Positions 38,320 to 48,105 of a DNA stretch of 64,000 nt are shown here, one piece after another (position 1 is the first letter of the stretch; the number at the start of each line of letters is the position of its first letter). Under the pieces are notes generated by a model, which searched no databases, was not told the origin of the DNA, and worked only from the letters and a program-made list of their open reading frames with translations. The position numbers were made by a program, and so were the translations under genes. This DNA is from Nyssa sinensis (lineage: Eukaryota; Streptophyta; Magnoliopsida; Cornales; Nyssaceae). The stretch spans positions 26,905,344-26,969,343 of the forward strand of contig CM018051.1 in the NCBI GenBank assembly GCA_008638375.1, given 5' to 3'.

Positions 38320-38343
38320 GGTCTGAACCAACTGGTTCAGACC
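38320..38343. promoter_or_regulatory. Perfect GGTTC/GAACC palindrome in LTR C
   Basis: Arms GGTCTGAACCA and its exact complement around AC. A TTTATAAACC TATA-like word follows about 15 bp downstream. The copy in the 3' LTR lies at 46390-46413 and is also perfect. Confidence 0.5.
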
Positions 38344-38824
38344 GCAGCTTATGGGATTTATAAACCGGCCCCAAATAGTTTGGGAAATTGCACTGTTGCC
38401 CAAGTATAAAAAATTAATTATATATTAATTTTACAATAATGCCCCTATTCCAAAAAGAGGTCAAACGAAGTCCAAACGACACAAATGAATAGTCAAAACC
38501 TATTATCTCGGACGTTCTGAGTCCAATGGTGGGGTCCGTTTTACGAGACGGAACCCCGAAGGATAAAATACCGTAAAAGTGCAAAATGACTATTTTACCC
38601 TTTTTAGTACAAAAGTCCAAATGGAATTCCGCGAAAGCCTAAACCGACTTTCTTCGGCATTCCGGACTCAATGGTAAAGTCTAAAATAGTATTTGAAATA
38701 CTTATGATAGAAAAGCATAAAATTTGATGAATAGCATTTATTCTGAAACGTATTCACTGATATATGGGGAACTCAAAAGGCAAGGGTATACTCACGGATT
38801 TCTAAGATAGAAGCACGATAAGAG

Positions 38825-39701
38825 GTAAGCGGATCACTTTCTCTTACATGTGGTGTTCCCACAAGCCAAGTTTGTTCTTTTATTGCCAAACTCGTACTCT
38901 TGAAAGTATTGATATCCATGTGTTCCACATTTTGATATTTTCTATCTTGTGGACATATCATTGACTGATGTATCACTGTTATCATGTTTCACTGTGCTTT
39001 GAAAGCACATATGTTATTGCTATCCACTTTTTGATATTGTTCTATCTAGTGGACCTTGATTGATTGGTATATCATTGTTATCATGTTGAACCATGCCTTA
39101 AAAGGCCTACTACTGTATCCTCATTGAATGAATGATATTCCATTTTTATATTCTATGGAATTACTATGATCATGACATGTTTATGGACACGGGAGTTGTG
39201 CTCAGTCACAACAACCATCTGATGCTATCTGATTAAATGGGACCTACGGGTCGAGTCCGTGAACGGGCAAATGGCAAATTATTGGAATTGACTGGGGGGT
39301 ATGCCGGGCCCCAAAAGATCGAGGGTCTGCCGAGCCCTGAAACAGAATAACAACATCTCTTATGATTAACAGAATTGATTGTTGAATGGCACTATTTCCT
39401 TATAATTCTTCAAGTCTCGAAAGACTTACATTGATTGATTTGATTGTGATCGGTTCATTGTGGCAGTACTTCATTGTTGTTATACTTTCATTTTACACTA
39501 TTACTTCTGATTGTGTATTGTGATTACCTTTCATTGGCCCTCGTGGCAATTATGTTTCATTGGCTATCACAGCATCTCCTTCCTTATGATTGGCTATCAT
39601 TATTTCTTCATGGATACACATTGATCATCGATACCAGTGTTGGAGATCTGTTTTACTTACTGAGCTTTGTAGCTCATTCCACCCCATTTACCCCATTTCA
39701 G
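38825..39701 (+). other. Intron-like segment inside the 5' LTR, 877 bp
   Basis: Donor AGAG|GTAAGC and acceptor TACCCCATTTCAG|GTG preceded by a C/T-rich tract. The aligned segment in the 3' LTR (46895-47771) is also 877 bp and has the full consensus donor GTAAGT. If spliced, it would shorten the leader of the genomic transcript. Not proven. Confidence 0.45.
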
Positions 39702-40038
39702 GTGATGACGCTGCGAGACCCCAGTAGGAGTCTGAAAGCGTAGGGGGGGCATTTTGAAGTATTGTATCAGTCTATGTTAGTTCTCCCATGTATTCACCAC
39801 CCCCGGGTGCTGGTTACGGTTTAGTTCTCATTTTGAATTTTGTAGAACTATGTCATGTATTAAAAAGACTTCCACTGGATTACTGTAACAGATAAATGAC
39901 TTCCGCTGTTTATTGTTTTAAATTTTTAGTACATTGCATGTTAGTACTATGATACAGGAACGAAAAAAGTAGGGACGGCCTTCGGGTCGGCCCCGCGACA
40001 CGAGATCCGCATAGGGTGGGTTTCGGGTCGTGACAGCT

Positions 40039-40050
40039 TGGTATTAGAGC
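40039..40050 (+). other. Primer-binding site (initiator Met tRNA type)
   Basis: TGGTATTAGAGC begins three bases after the 5' LTR and matches the TGGTATCAGAGC complement of the plant initiator methionine tRNA 3' end with one C-to-T change. Minus-strand DNA synthesis would start here. Confidence 0.85.
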
Positions 40051-40228
40051 TATAGGTTCGATAGTGAGTCATGGGAGATAGGACTAGAGTTAAGACTGCT
40101 AGATATGACTGACATTTATTTTTGTCTTACACATTGACTGGTTACTTCATTGGTTCTTTCACTGGTTATTTCATTGGTTATCTCACTGGTTATCTCATTG
40201 GTTAGCTTCATTGATTCTATTCACAGTC

Positions 40229-42787
40229 ATGGTAAACACGAGGCAAGGTCCGTTGCCTATGGATCGTTTAGAACAGCTAGAAAGAATGATGCGGACTATC
40301 ATTGAAAGTCTACCACAGATTCAGGCTGGTGCTAACCAACCAGCACAGCCAGTACAGCAGGAGCAGCCTGTCAATGCAGGCGACAATGCAGGAAATCGCC
40401 AAGGAAACGAGCGAGACGCTGCATACTTATATGAGCGGTTTCAGAAAATGAAACCCCCGACTTTCGACGGTACAGGAGGAGCCACTATAGCTGAAGAGTG
40501 GTTACTAGAAATGAACAGGATCTTTAAAATCCTGATATGCACTGAAGTCCAAAAAGTGGCCTATGCCACTTATATGCTCAAAGGAATGGCACACAAATGG
40601 TGGATGATAGAGGAAGATAAAGAGCCAGGCATGAACTGGCAACGATTCACTGATATCTTCAACAAGAAGTATTTCTCCCAAGAAGTAAGAAACCGAAGGG
40701 TTGCAGAGTTCATGGTACTGCAACAGAGGGGAATGACAGTAAAGCAATACGAGGCCAAATTTACTGAGTTGGCCAGATTTGCCCCTGGTACTATCAGTAC
40801 CGAGGACTTGAAGGCTCGCAAATTTGAGGAAGGACTGAGGTGGCCTATTAAAGATAGACTGGTGTCCCATCGACTGACTACTTATGATGATGTAGTGGAG
40901 ACAGCTCGAGTCATAGAAAGGAGTGGCGAGGAATTCGCCAAGAGGAAAGGAAACTTGAAGCAGGGCAGCAATCAGAAAAAGAGGCAAGGGCCTTCTACTT
41001 CAGAACATGGATCTACATTTACCAGACCTGGAGCCATATCACAGGCGACAGGATCGGGTCAGAAGAAACAAGGCAACAAAAAGGGGGCAGCCAAGTGCTC
41101 TCGTTGCAATAAGATCCATAAGGGCCAGTGTCTCAAGGACAGCAACGCTTGTTACTACTGTGGTCAGGAGGGACATTTTGCAAGAGAATGTCCTCAGAAG
41201 GATCAGGCCATGCCCAGTACTGCTTCGGTTAAGGCACCAACCACTGGAACAGCACCACCTAGACCTCCAGCCCAAAGGAGTGGACAGGGGAACGTCCAGC
41301 AGCAGGCAGGACGGGTTTTCTCCCTTTTACCAGGAGACGTGCAGGCTACAACCTCTGTAGTCGCAGGTACTCTTTTAGTATGCTCACAGCCTGCTCATGT
41401 TTTATTTGACACTGGATCTACACATTCATTTATATCCCCTACATATGCTGCTAGATTGAACCTAGTAACGGAACCCTTAGGGTATTTACTGAATGTTTCT
41501 ATACCATCGGGGAAATCATTGTTGGGGGATACCATGTATAGGAATTGTGGGATACAGATTGGGGATACACACTTATTGGCTGACCTCATACCTTTGGAAA
41601 TTTGTGGATTCGATGTTATCCTTGGAATGGATTGGCTGGCTGCCAATTATGCTACGATAGACTGTATGGCCAAACGAGTTCTCATACAGAATCCACAGTT
41701 TCCGACAGTTGACTTTGAGGGGACAGGAGTGGCTTCCCCACCCTACTTTGTTTCCTCTATCCAAGCGAGGCGTCTGCTTCGAAAGGGATGCCACGGATTC
41801 TTATGTAGTGTTCAAGACACTAACTCTCAGCAGCCTGAGCTAGAAAATATTCCCATTGCTAGGGAATTTCCCGGAGTGTTCTTGGATGATCTTCCAGGAA
41901 TGCCCATAGACAGAGAGATCGAGTTTTGTATCGACGTATTGCCGGGCACTACTCCGATATCCAAGACTCCATATAGGATGGCACCGACAGAGCTGAAGGA
42001 GCTGAAGCTCCAGTTGCAGGAATTATTGGACAAGGGTTTCATACGACCCAGCTCGTCACCATGGGGTGCACCTGTATTGTTCGTAAAGAAAAAGGATGGA
42101 ACTATGAGACTGTGTATCGACTATCGTGAGTTGAACAAAGTTACCATCCGGAACAGATATCCACTGCCAAGAGTGGATGATTTGTTCGACCAGTTGAAAG
42201 GGGCCCAGGTGTTCTCGAAGATCGATCTGAGGTCCGGTTATCATCAGCTGAAGGTCAGGCCCACTGACATTCAGAAGACAGCATTTAGGACACAGTATGG
42301 ACACTACGAGTTCCTTGTTATGCCATTTGGGGTGACCAATGCCCCAGCTGCATTCATGGATATGATGAACCGTGTGTTCAAGCCATACTTGGATGACTTC
42401 GTGATTGTGTTTATAGACGACATCTTGGTTTACTCTAAGAACCAGGAAGAACACGAGGTACATCTGAGGAGAGTGCTACAGAAGTTAGGGGAGCAGAAGT
42501 TGTATGCTAAGCTGAAGAAATGCGAATTCTGGTTTCCTAGTATAGCATTTCTGGGACACGTGATCAGTAAAGAGGGAATCTCTGTTGATTCTCAGAAGAT
42601 CGAGGCAATCATGAATTGGCCTCAACCTACGAGTGTCACGGAGGTGCGAAGTTTCATGGGGTTAGCAGGCTACTATAGGAGATTTGTCCAGAACTTCTCC
42701 AAGATAGCTACGCCTATTACCAAACTGACCCGGAAGGTGTTCCTTTTGTATGGACAGAGGAGCAAGAAAAGAGTTTCCAAGAGCTGA
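40229..42787 (+). CDS. gag-pol: gag-protease-reverse transcriptase part of polyprotein, ended early by a frameshift
   Basis: The ATG at 40229 opens with MVNTR, a usual start for Tekay-type Gag; the frame is open 18 bp upstream but without a better start. About 852 residues: a Gag domain around residues 95-215 with a conserved tryptophan-rich HKWW, a basic linker, a first atypical cysteine/histidine motif ([12 protein letters not shown], near 290), a classical CCHC knuckle ([14 protein letters not shown], near 308-321), an aspartic protease with DTG (near 393) and ILGMDWL, then reverse transcriptase with [18 protein letters not shown] and the catalytic FIDDI near residue 728. The last 15 or so codons read in a shifted frame after an apparent loss of one G near 42735-42738, ending at a stop at 42785. 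Everything before that looks intact. Confidence 0.93.
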   Translation: MVNTRQGPLPMDRLEQLERMMRTIIESLPQIQAGANQPAQPVQQEQPVNAGDNAGNRQGNERDAAYLYERFQKMKPPTFDGTGGATIAEEWLLEMNRIFKILICTEVQKVAYATYMLKGMAHKWWMIEEDKEPGMNWQRFTDIFNKKYFSQEVRNRRVAEFMVLQQRGMTVKQYEAKFTELARFAPGTISTEDLKARKFEEGLRWPIKDRLVSHRLTTYDDVVETARVIERSGEEFAKRKGNLKQGSNQKKRQGPSTSEHGSTFTRPGAISQATGSGQKKQGNKKGAAKCSRCNKIHKGQCLKDSNACYYCGQEGHFARECPQKDQAMPSTASVKAPTTGTAPPRPPAQRSGQGNVQQQAGRVFSLLPGDVQATTSVVAGTLLVCSQPAHVLFDTGSTHSFISPTYAARLNLVTEPLGYLLNVSIPSGKSLLGDTMYRNCGIQIGDTHLLADLIPLEICGFDVILGMDWLAANYATIDCMAKRVLIQNPQFPTVDFEGTGVASPPYFVSSIQARRLLRKGCHGFLCSVQDTNSQQPELENIPIAREFPGVFLDDLPGMPIDREIEFCIDVLPGTTPISKTPYRMAPTELKELKLQLQELLDKGFIRPSSSPWGAPVLFVKKKDGTMRLCIDYRELNKVTIRNRYPLPRVDDLFDQLKGAQVFSKIDLRSGYHQLKVRPTDIQKTAFRTQYGHYEFLVMPFGVTNAPAAFMDMMNRVFKPYLDDFVIVFIDDILVYSKNQEEHEVHLRRVLQKLGEQKLYAKLKKCEFWFPSIAFLGHVISKEGISVDSQKIEAIMNWPQPTSVTEVRSFMGLAGYYRRFVQNFSKIATPITKLTRKVFLLYGQRSKKRVSKS

Positions 42788-42813
42788 AGGAGCGTCTGGT
42801 TACGGCTCCTATA

Positions 42814-44742
42814 TTGACAGTGCCAGAAGGAACTGATGGTTTTGTGATTTATAGTGATGCTTCATACAAGGGCTTAGGGTGTGTGTTAATGCAGAACGGA
42901 AAAGTGGTAGCTTATGCTTCCCGACAGTTGAGACCCCACGAGGGGAATTATCCGACACATGACCTTGAGCTAGCAGCCATTGTCTTCACTTGGAAGATAT
43001 GGAGGCACTATCTATATGGAACCACGTGCGAAATCTTCACCGATCATAAGAGCCTCAAGTATCTGTTTACACAGAAGGAGCTCAATATGAGACAACGCCG
43101 TTGGTTGGAGTTATTAAAAGACTACGAGGTCAACATACAGTACCACCCAGGAAAGGCGAATGTGGTAGCTGACGCTCTGAGTCGGAAGTCATCAGGGAGT
43201 TTAGCTTTCCTGTTGACAACACAGACGGAAATACTGAAGGAATTGGACGACATGGAAATAGAGATAGTTCTGCCCAGTTCCAAGGCACTATGTGCCAACG
43301 TCACAGTCGGGTTGTCGATTGTGGACAAGATTAGGGGACAGCAGACTCAGGATGAGAAGTTGGCTAAGCTTCTTCAAGGAATCGAGACAAGCATAGATTC
43401 CGAGTACACAGTGAGAGATGGGATATTGTATTATCAGGATAGGATCTGCGTACCCGATGTGCCTGAGATCAGGAAAGAGATTCTCGATGAGGCACACAGT
43501 TCGAAATTTGCCTTACATCCAGGAGGCACCAAAATGTATCACAATGTTAAGGATACTTATTGGTGGTCCGGGATGAAACGTCATATAGCTGAGTACATAG
43601 CACGATGTGCCAAGTGCCAGCAAATTAGGGTGGAACATCAGAAGCCTGGAGGACTTCTGCAGTCACTGCCCATTCCTGAATGGAAGTGGGAACACATCAC
43701 GATGGACTTTGTGTCGGGATTGCCAAGGACAGTCAGGGGGAGTGACTCTATCTGGGTTATCGTGGACAGATTAACAAAGACAGCTCACTTCCTGGCAACC
43801 AAGACGACACAATCTCTTCAGCGACTAGCCGAGCTATACATCAGAGAAATAGTTAGACTTCACGGAGTTCCAGTATCGATTGTTTCTGATAGGGACCCCC
43901 GGTTCGTATCACGATTCTGGAAAGGACTACAACAAGCTATGGGCACGGAACTGAGTCTTAGCACTGCGTATCATCCCGAGACCGACGGCCAGTCGGAGAG
44001 GACGATACAGAATTTAAAAGACTTACTGCGTTTTTGTGTCATAGACTTTGAAGGAAGTTGGGAAGATCAGTTGCCATTGGTCGAATTCACGTACAATAAT
44101 AGCTATCAAGCTAGTATTGGTATGGCGCCATATGAGGCATTATACGGCAGGAAGTGCCGATCACCACTGTGTTGGACAGAGGTGGGAGAAAGGAAACTCT
44201 ATGGGCCGGAGATAGTGGAACAGACCGCACAAAAGATACAACTGATCCGACAGCGTTTATTAGCAACTCAAAGTCGACAGAAAAGCTATGAAAATGTTCA
44301 CCGACGAGACTTAGAGTTTGCGAAAGACGATTATGTGTACTTGAAAGTATCACCCATGAAAGGGGTGGTCAGGTTTGGCAAGAGGGGAAAGCTTGGCCCC
44401 AGATACATTGGGCCATTCAGGATCACGAAGAGGGTTGGACCCGTAGCTTACGAGCTTGCCTTACCATCAGAGTTAGCACATGTTCACAATGTGTTTCATG
44501 TCTCGATGGTAAGGAAGTGTATACAGAGTGCAGATCAGGTGATCGAGCACGAACCGCTAGACGTCCAGGAAAATCTGAGTTACATAGAGCATCCAGTTCA
44601 GATTTTGGATCGTCGAGATCAGGTGCTACGGAACAAGACTATTCCATTGGTCAAAGTTCTGTGGAGGAATCACCGAATGGAAGAGGCTACTTGGGAGCGA
44701 GAAGATGATATGCGCGCCAAGTACCCGCATTTATTTTCATAG
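42814..44742 (+). CDS. gag-pol: RNase H-integrase-chromodomain part of polyprotein (frame-shifted continuation)
   Basis: This frame continues the upstream reading frame after the 1-nt break; it is open from about 42740, and the position given is the first possible non-ATG start. In order: RNase H with YSDAS (near residue 13), LELAA and [10 protein letters not shown]; the integrase zinc domain with H...H...CAKC near 227-270; the catalytic core with aspartates in MDFVSG (near 296) and VSDRDPRF (near 358) and a glutamate in GQSERT (near 395); the GPF(R)I / HNVFHVS C-terminal part; then a chromodomain ([18 protein letters not shown]) reaching the stop at 44740. The chromodomain lacks the leading aromatic, as in the divergent plant group. 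No internal stop was found. Without frameshifting it would not be translated. Confidence 0.92.
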   Translation: MTVPEGTDGFVIYSDASYKGLGCVLMQNGKVVAYASRQLRPHEGNYPTHDLELAAIVFTWKIWRHYLYGTTCEIFTDHKSLKYLFTQKELNMRQRRWLELLKDYEVNIQYHPGKANVVADALSRKSSGSLAFLLTTQTEILKELDDMEIEIVLPSSKALCANVTVGLSIVDKIRGQQTQDEKLAKLLQGIETSIDSEYTVRDGILYYQDRICVPDVPEIRKEILDEAHSSKFALHPGGTKMYHNVKDTYWWSGMKRHIAEYIARCAKCQQIRVEHQKPGGLLQSLPIPEWKWEHITMDFVSGLPRTVRGSDSIWVIVDRLTKTAHFLATKTTQSLQRLAELYIREIVRLHGVPVSIVSDRDPRFVSRFWKGLQQAMGTELSLSTAYHPETDGQSERTIQNLKDLLRFCVIDFEGSWEDQLPLVEFTYNNSYQASIGMAPYEALYGRKCRSPLCWTEVGERKLYGPEIVEQTAQKIQLIRQRLLATQSRQKSYENVHRRDLEFAKDDYVYLKVSPMKGVVRFGKRGKLGPRYIGPFRITKRVGPVAYELALPSELAHVHNVFHVSMVRKCIQSADQVIEHEPLDVQENLSYIEHPVQILDRRDQVLRNKTIPLVKVLWRNHRMEEATWEREDDMRAKYPHLFS

Positions 44743-44777
44743 TAGTATATGCTAAGTTTGAGGACAAACTTATTTTT

Positions 44778-44790
44778 AAGGAGGTAAGAA
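44778..44790 (+). other. Polypurine tract
   Basis: AAGGAGGTAAGAA directly abuts the TGTAAT start of the 3' LTR, where plus-strand DNA synthesis is primed. It contains a single T. Confidence 0.8.
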
Positions 44791-47700
44791 TGTAATATCC
44801 CGACCCGAGATACGTCACGTATACCGAGGTAGGTCGGTTAAAACATGTAACTTAAACAATAAGATATGAATGTCATAGTATTCTCATGGAAATGAAAGAC
44901 TGGAGACTGTAATCATGGAAATGAATGACCAGGGCTGGGTAACGCCTGAGCATTACAGGGCATTTCATCGAAATGCTTGCATGCACGCATTCCCATGCAT
45001 GCATACGTGAACGTAGATACATAGCTTGATTGAAATCAGTGTATGCAAATATGATTTAAAATAGAATTAGACCCCCACATATACATGTATATACATGTAT
45101 AAAAGAAGTGTATTTCATGTGTATATATGTATAAGATATAATGTATTATACATGTATGATGTATTTACGTATATATGTATATTTACATAAGAAACAAAAA
45201 GAAAGGAAAAAGGAAAAAGGGGAACTGCCTTGGGCAGTATGCAGGCACCAAAGAGAGTGTGTGTGTCGGCTATGTGAGAAATGTGTGTGTTATATATATA
45301 TAATATGATATATATATATACATAAGTGCCCAACAAGTCTCCAAGCCATTTAATGCAAAGGTTGCATTTGGCAGAGAGAGCACAGGTTCTAGGTCAAAGA
45401 AAGAGGCCATAGAAGGGGGAGGAACCGAGAGAGAGAGAGAGAAAAGAGAGAGAGGCGGTGGAAACTCTCTCTACAAATATAAGCCTACGGGTGTGGGTTT
45501 AAAGGCACAAACGAGACCAAATTTGATAGAACACTTTGGCAAAGAGCTAAGGAGCATAAACAGGAAGTTTGGAGGGTCATAGTGAGCTGAAATCCGAAAC
45601 CCAGGTAAGTACATCAAGTTCTGTTTTTGAGATTTTAAGCATGAATATTTGATCTAAATTCAGGGTCTTAATAAGCATGCTTCTAGCTTTTAAATGCAAG
45701 AAAAATGATAGAAAAAGGTTTAGAAACCATGGAGATATCCCAAGTTGCAGGTTTCATGGATAATTTCGGGTTCCATGAATTTATGCTTAAAACTTTGATG
45801 TTTGTTTATGAAAATAGTCCTTAGAGGTGCAGGAAACCATTTAATATGGATTAGGGTCAAAATAGTGTACAAATAGTCACGAAATAGGAAGGATATGGGT
45901 CACCAGAAAGTCGGCCAGAGATACTTAGGCTCTATTTCGTGAAGTTATGAAGGGATTTAAAGGAAATGGAAAATGGATTTGAAATCCTTAGGAGAAGGGG
46001 AAGAGAATGACATTTAAAAAGGGCCAAAATCTCACCGAAAAATAAGTCACCGTCGCCGGAGAAGGTGACTGTACACGCCGGAACCCTACCGGAGACGTGG
46101 GGAAGACGATCGGAAAAGCGTGGGGGCTATCGGGTCAAAACTGGGATGGATCCGGGTTCGGATCGGGTCGGTACCCGACCGGATATGAAACGGACCGAAG
46201 CTGTGTCGTTTTGGGTTTCTAATTAAATGGATTTGGGCATGTTTGGTTGCAGGAATAATAAATAGAAATTGGGTTTTGGGGTTAACCGAAACAGGGATAA
46301 GGATAGGGAATTGGGTTATTGAAATCCGGTTCTTGAATGAAAGTGAACCGTTTGGTTCAGGGCAAGGGTGGACCGGTCTAGGGTTTTTAGGTCTGAACCA
46401 ACTGGTTCAGACCGCAGCTTATGGGATTTATAAACCGGCCCCAAATAGTTTGGGAAATTACACTGTTGCCCAAGTATAAAAAATTAATTAAATATTAATT
46501 TTACAATAATGCCCCTATTCCAAAAAGAGGTCAAACGAAGTCCAAACGACACAAATGAATAGTCAAAACCTATTATCTCGGACGTTCTGAGTCCAATGGT
46601 GGGGTCCGTTTTATGAGACGGAACCCTGAAGGATAAAATACCGTAAAAGTGCAAAATGACTATTTTGCCCTTTTTAGTACAAAAGTCCAAATGGAATTCC
46701 GCGAAAGCCTAAACCGACTTTCTTCGGCATTCCGGACTCAATGGTAAAGTCTAAAATAGTATTTGGAATACTTATGATAGAAAAGCATAAAATTTGATGA
46801 ATAGCATTTATTCTGAAACGTATTCACTGATATATAGAGAACTCAAAAGGCAAGGGTATACTCACGGATTTCTAAGATAGAAGCACGATAAGAGGTAAGT
46901 GGATCACTTTCTCTTACATGTGGTGTTCCCACAAGCCAAGTTTGTTCTTTTATTGCCAAACTCGTACTCTTGAAAGTATTGATATCCATGTGTTCCACAT
47001 TTTGATATTTTCTATCTTGTGGACATATCATTGACTGATGTATCACTGTTATCATGTTTCACTGTGCTTTGAAAGCACATATGTTATTGCTATCCACTTT
47101 GTGATATTGTTCTATCTAGTGGACCTTGATTGATTGGTATATCATTGTTATCATGTTGAACCATGCCTTAAAAGGCCTACTACTGTATCCTCATTGAATG
47201 AATGATATTCCATTTTTATATTCTATGGAATTACTATGATCATGACATGTTTATGGACACGGGAGTTGTGCTCAGTCACAACAACCATCTGATGCTATCT
47301 GATTAAATGGGACCTACGGGTCGAGTCCGTGAACGGACAAATGGCAAATTATTGGAATTGACTGGGGGGTATGCCGGGCCCCAAAAGATCGAGGGTCTGC
47401 CGAGCCCTGAAACAGAATAACAGCATCTCTTATGATTAACAGAATTGATTATTGAATGGCACTATTTCCTTATAATTCTTCAAGTCTCGAAAGACTTGCA
47501 TTGATTGATTTGATTGTGATCGGTTCATTGTGGCAGTACTTCATTGTTGTTATACTTTCATTTTACACTATTACTTCTGATTGTGTATTGTGATTACCTT
47601 TCATTGGCCCTCGTGGCAATTATGTTTCATTGGCTATCACAGCATCTCCTTCCTTATGATTGGCTATCATTATCTATTCATGGATACACATTGATCATCG

Positions 47701-48105
47701 ATACCAGTGTTGGAGATCTGTTTTACTTACTGAGCTTTGTAGCTCATTCCACCCCATTTACCCCATTTCAGGTGATGACGCTACGAGACCCCAGTAGGAG
47801 TCTGAAAGCGTAGGGGGGGCATTTTGAAGTATTGTATCAGTCTATGTTAGTTCTCCCATGTATTCACCACCCCCGGGTGCTGGTTACGGTTTAGTTCTCA
47901 TTTTGAATTTTGTAGAACTATGTCATGTATTAAAAAGACTTCCGCTGGATTACTGTAACAGATAAATGACTTCCGCTGTTTATTGTTTTAAATTTTTAGT
48001 ACATTGCATGTTAGTACTATGATACAGGAACGAAAAAAGTAGGGACGGCCTTCGGGTCGGCCCCGCGACACGAGATCCGCATAGGGTGGGTTTCGGGTCA
48101 TGACA
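44791..48105 (+). repeat. 3' LTR of element C, 3315 bp
   Basis: Colinear with the 5' LTR without any visible length change; about 30 base differences by eye, mostly C/T or G/A. Its last bases read GGGTCATGACA against GGGTCGTGACA in the 5' LTR. It repeats the TATA box (45478), the GGTTC palindrome (46390-46413), the intron-like segment (46895-47771) and the GC-rich block (47310-47415). Confidence 0.97.

Larger units (their letters stand above)
36721..40035 (+). repeat. 5' LTR of element C, 3315 bp
   Basis: TGTAATATCCCGACCCGGGA...CGGGTCGTGACA. Internal order: TG/TA-rich U3, GTGTGTGTGTCGGCT, GA tract (37357-37384), TATA box, two candidate splice donors (CCCAG|GTAAGT at 37535 and AGAG|GTAAGC at 38825), GGTTC dyad, two degenerate TCTGAGTCCAATGG units (38500-38700), GC-rich block (39240-39345), acceptor at 39701 and a 3' end shared with LTR B. 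Confidence 0.97.
36721..48105 (+). mobile_element. Full-length Ty3/gypsy chromovirus (Tekay/Del-like), 11,385 bp
   Basis: Two LTRs of identical length (3315 bp), TG...CA ends, an initiator-Met-tRNA-type primer site, gag-protease-RT and RNase H-integrase-chromodomain frames, and a purine tract before the 3' LTR. The target duplication is GTTAA (36716-36720) against GTTAC (48106-48110), 4 of 5 matching. By eye the LTRs differ at roughly 30 sites, mostly transitions, about 1%, pointing to a recent insertion. The order PR-RT-RH-IN, the C-terminal chromodomain and the very long LTRs fit the Tekay/Del clade. One apparent 1-nt deletion splits pol, so this copy probably cannot make a full polyprotein, though its RNA could still be mobilised in trans. 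Confidence 0.96.

Noticed and set aside
42730..42820. Programmed frameshift between RT and RNase H.
   Set aside because: Tekay/Del elements normally use a single gag-pol frame and there is no slippery heptamer or stop context; a 1-nt deletion or sequencing error is simpler.
40505..44353. Several ORFs of 70-160 codons opposite or out of frame within gag-pol.
   Set aside because: Shadows of the real gag-pol reading frame, with no domain of their own.
36721..48105. Centromere-specific CRM-type element.
   Set aside because: The very long LTRs and the C-terminal chromodomain form fit Tekay/Del better; I saw no CRM-type CR motif, so I do not call the array a functional centromere.
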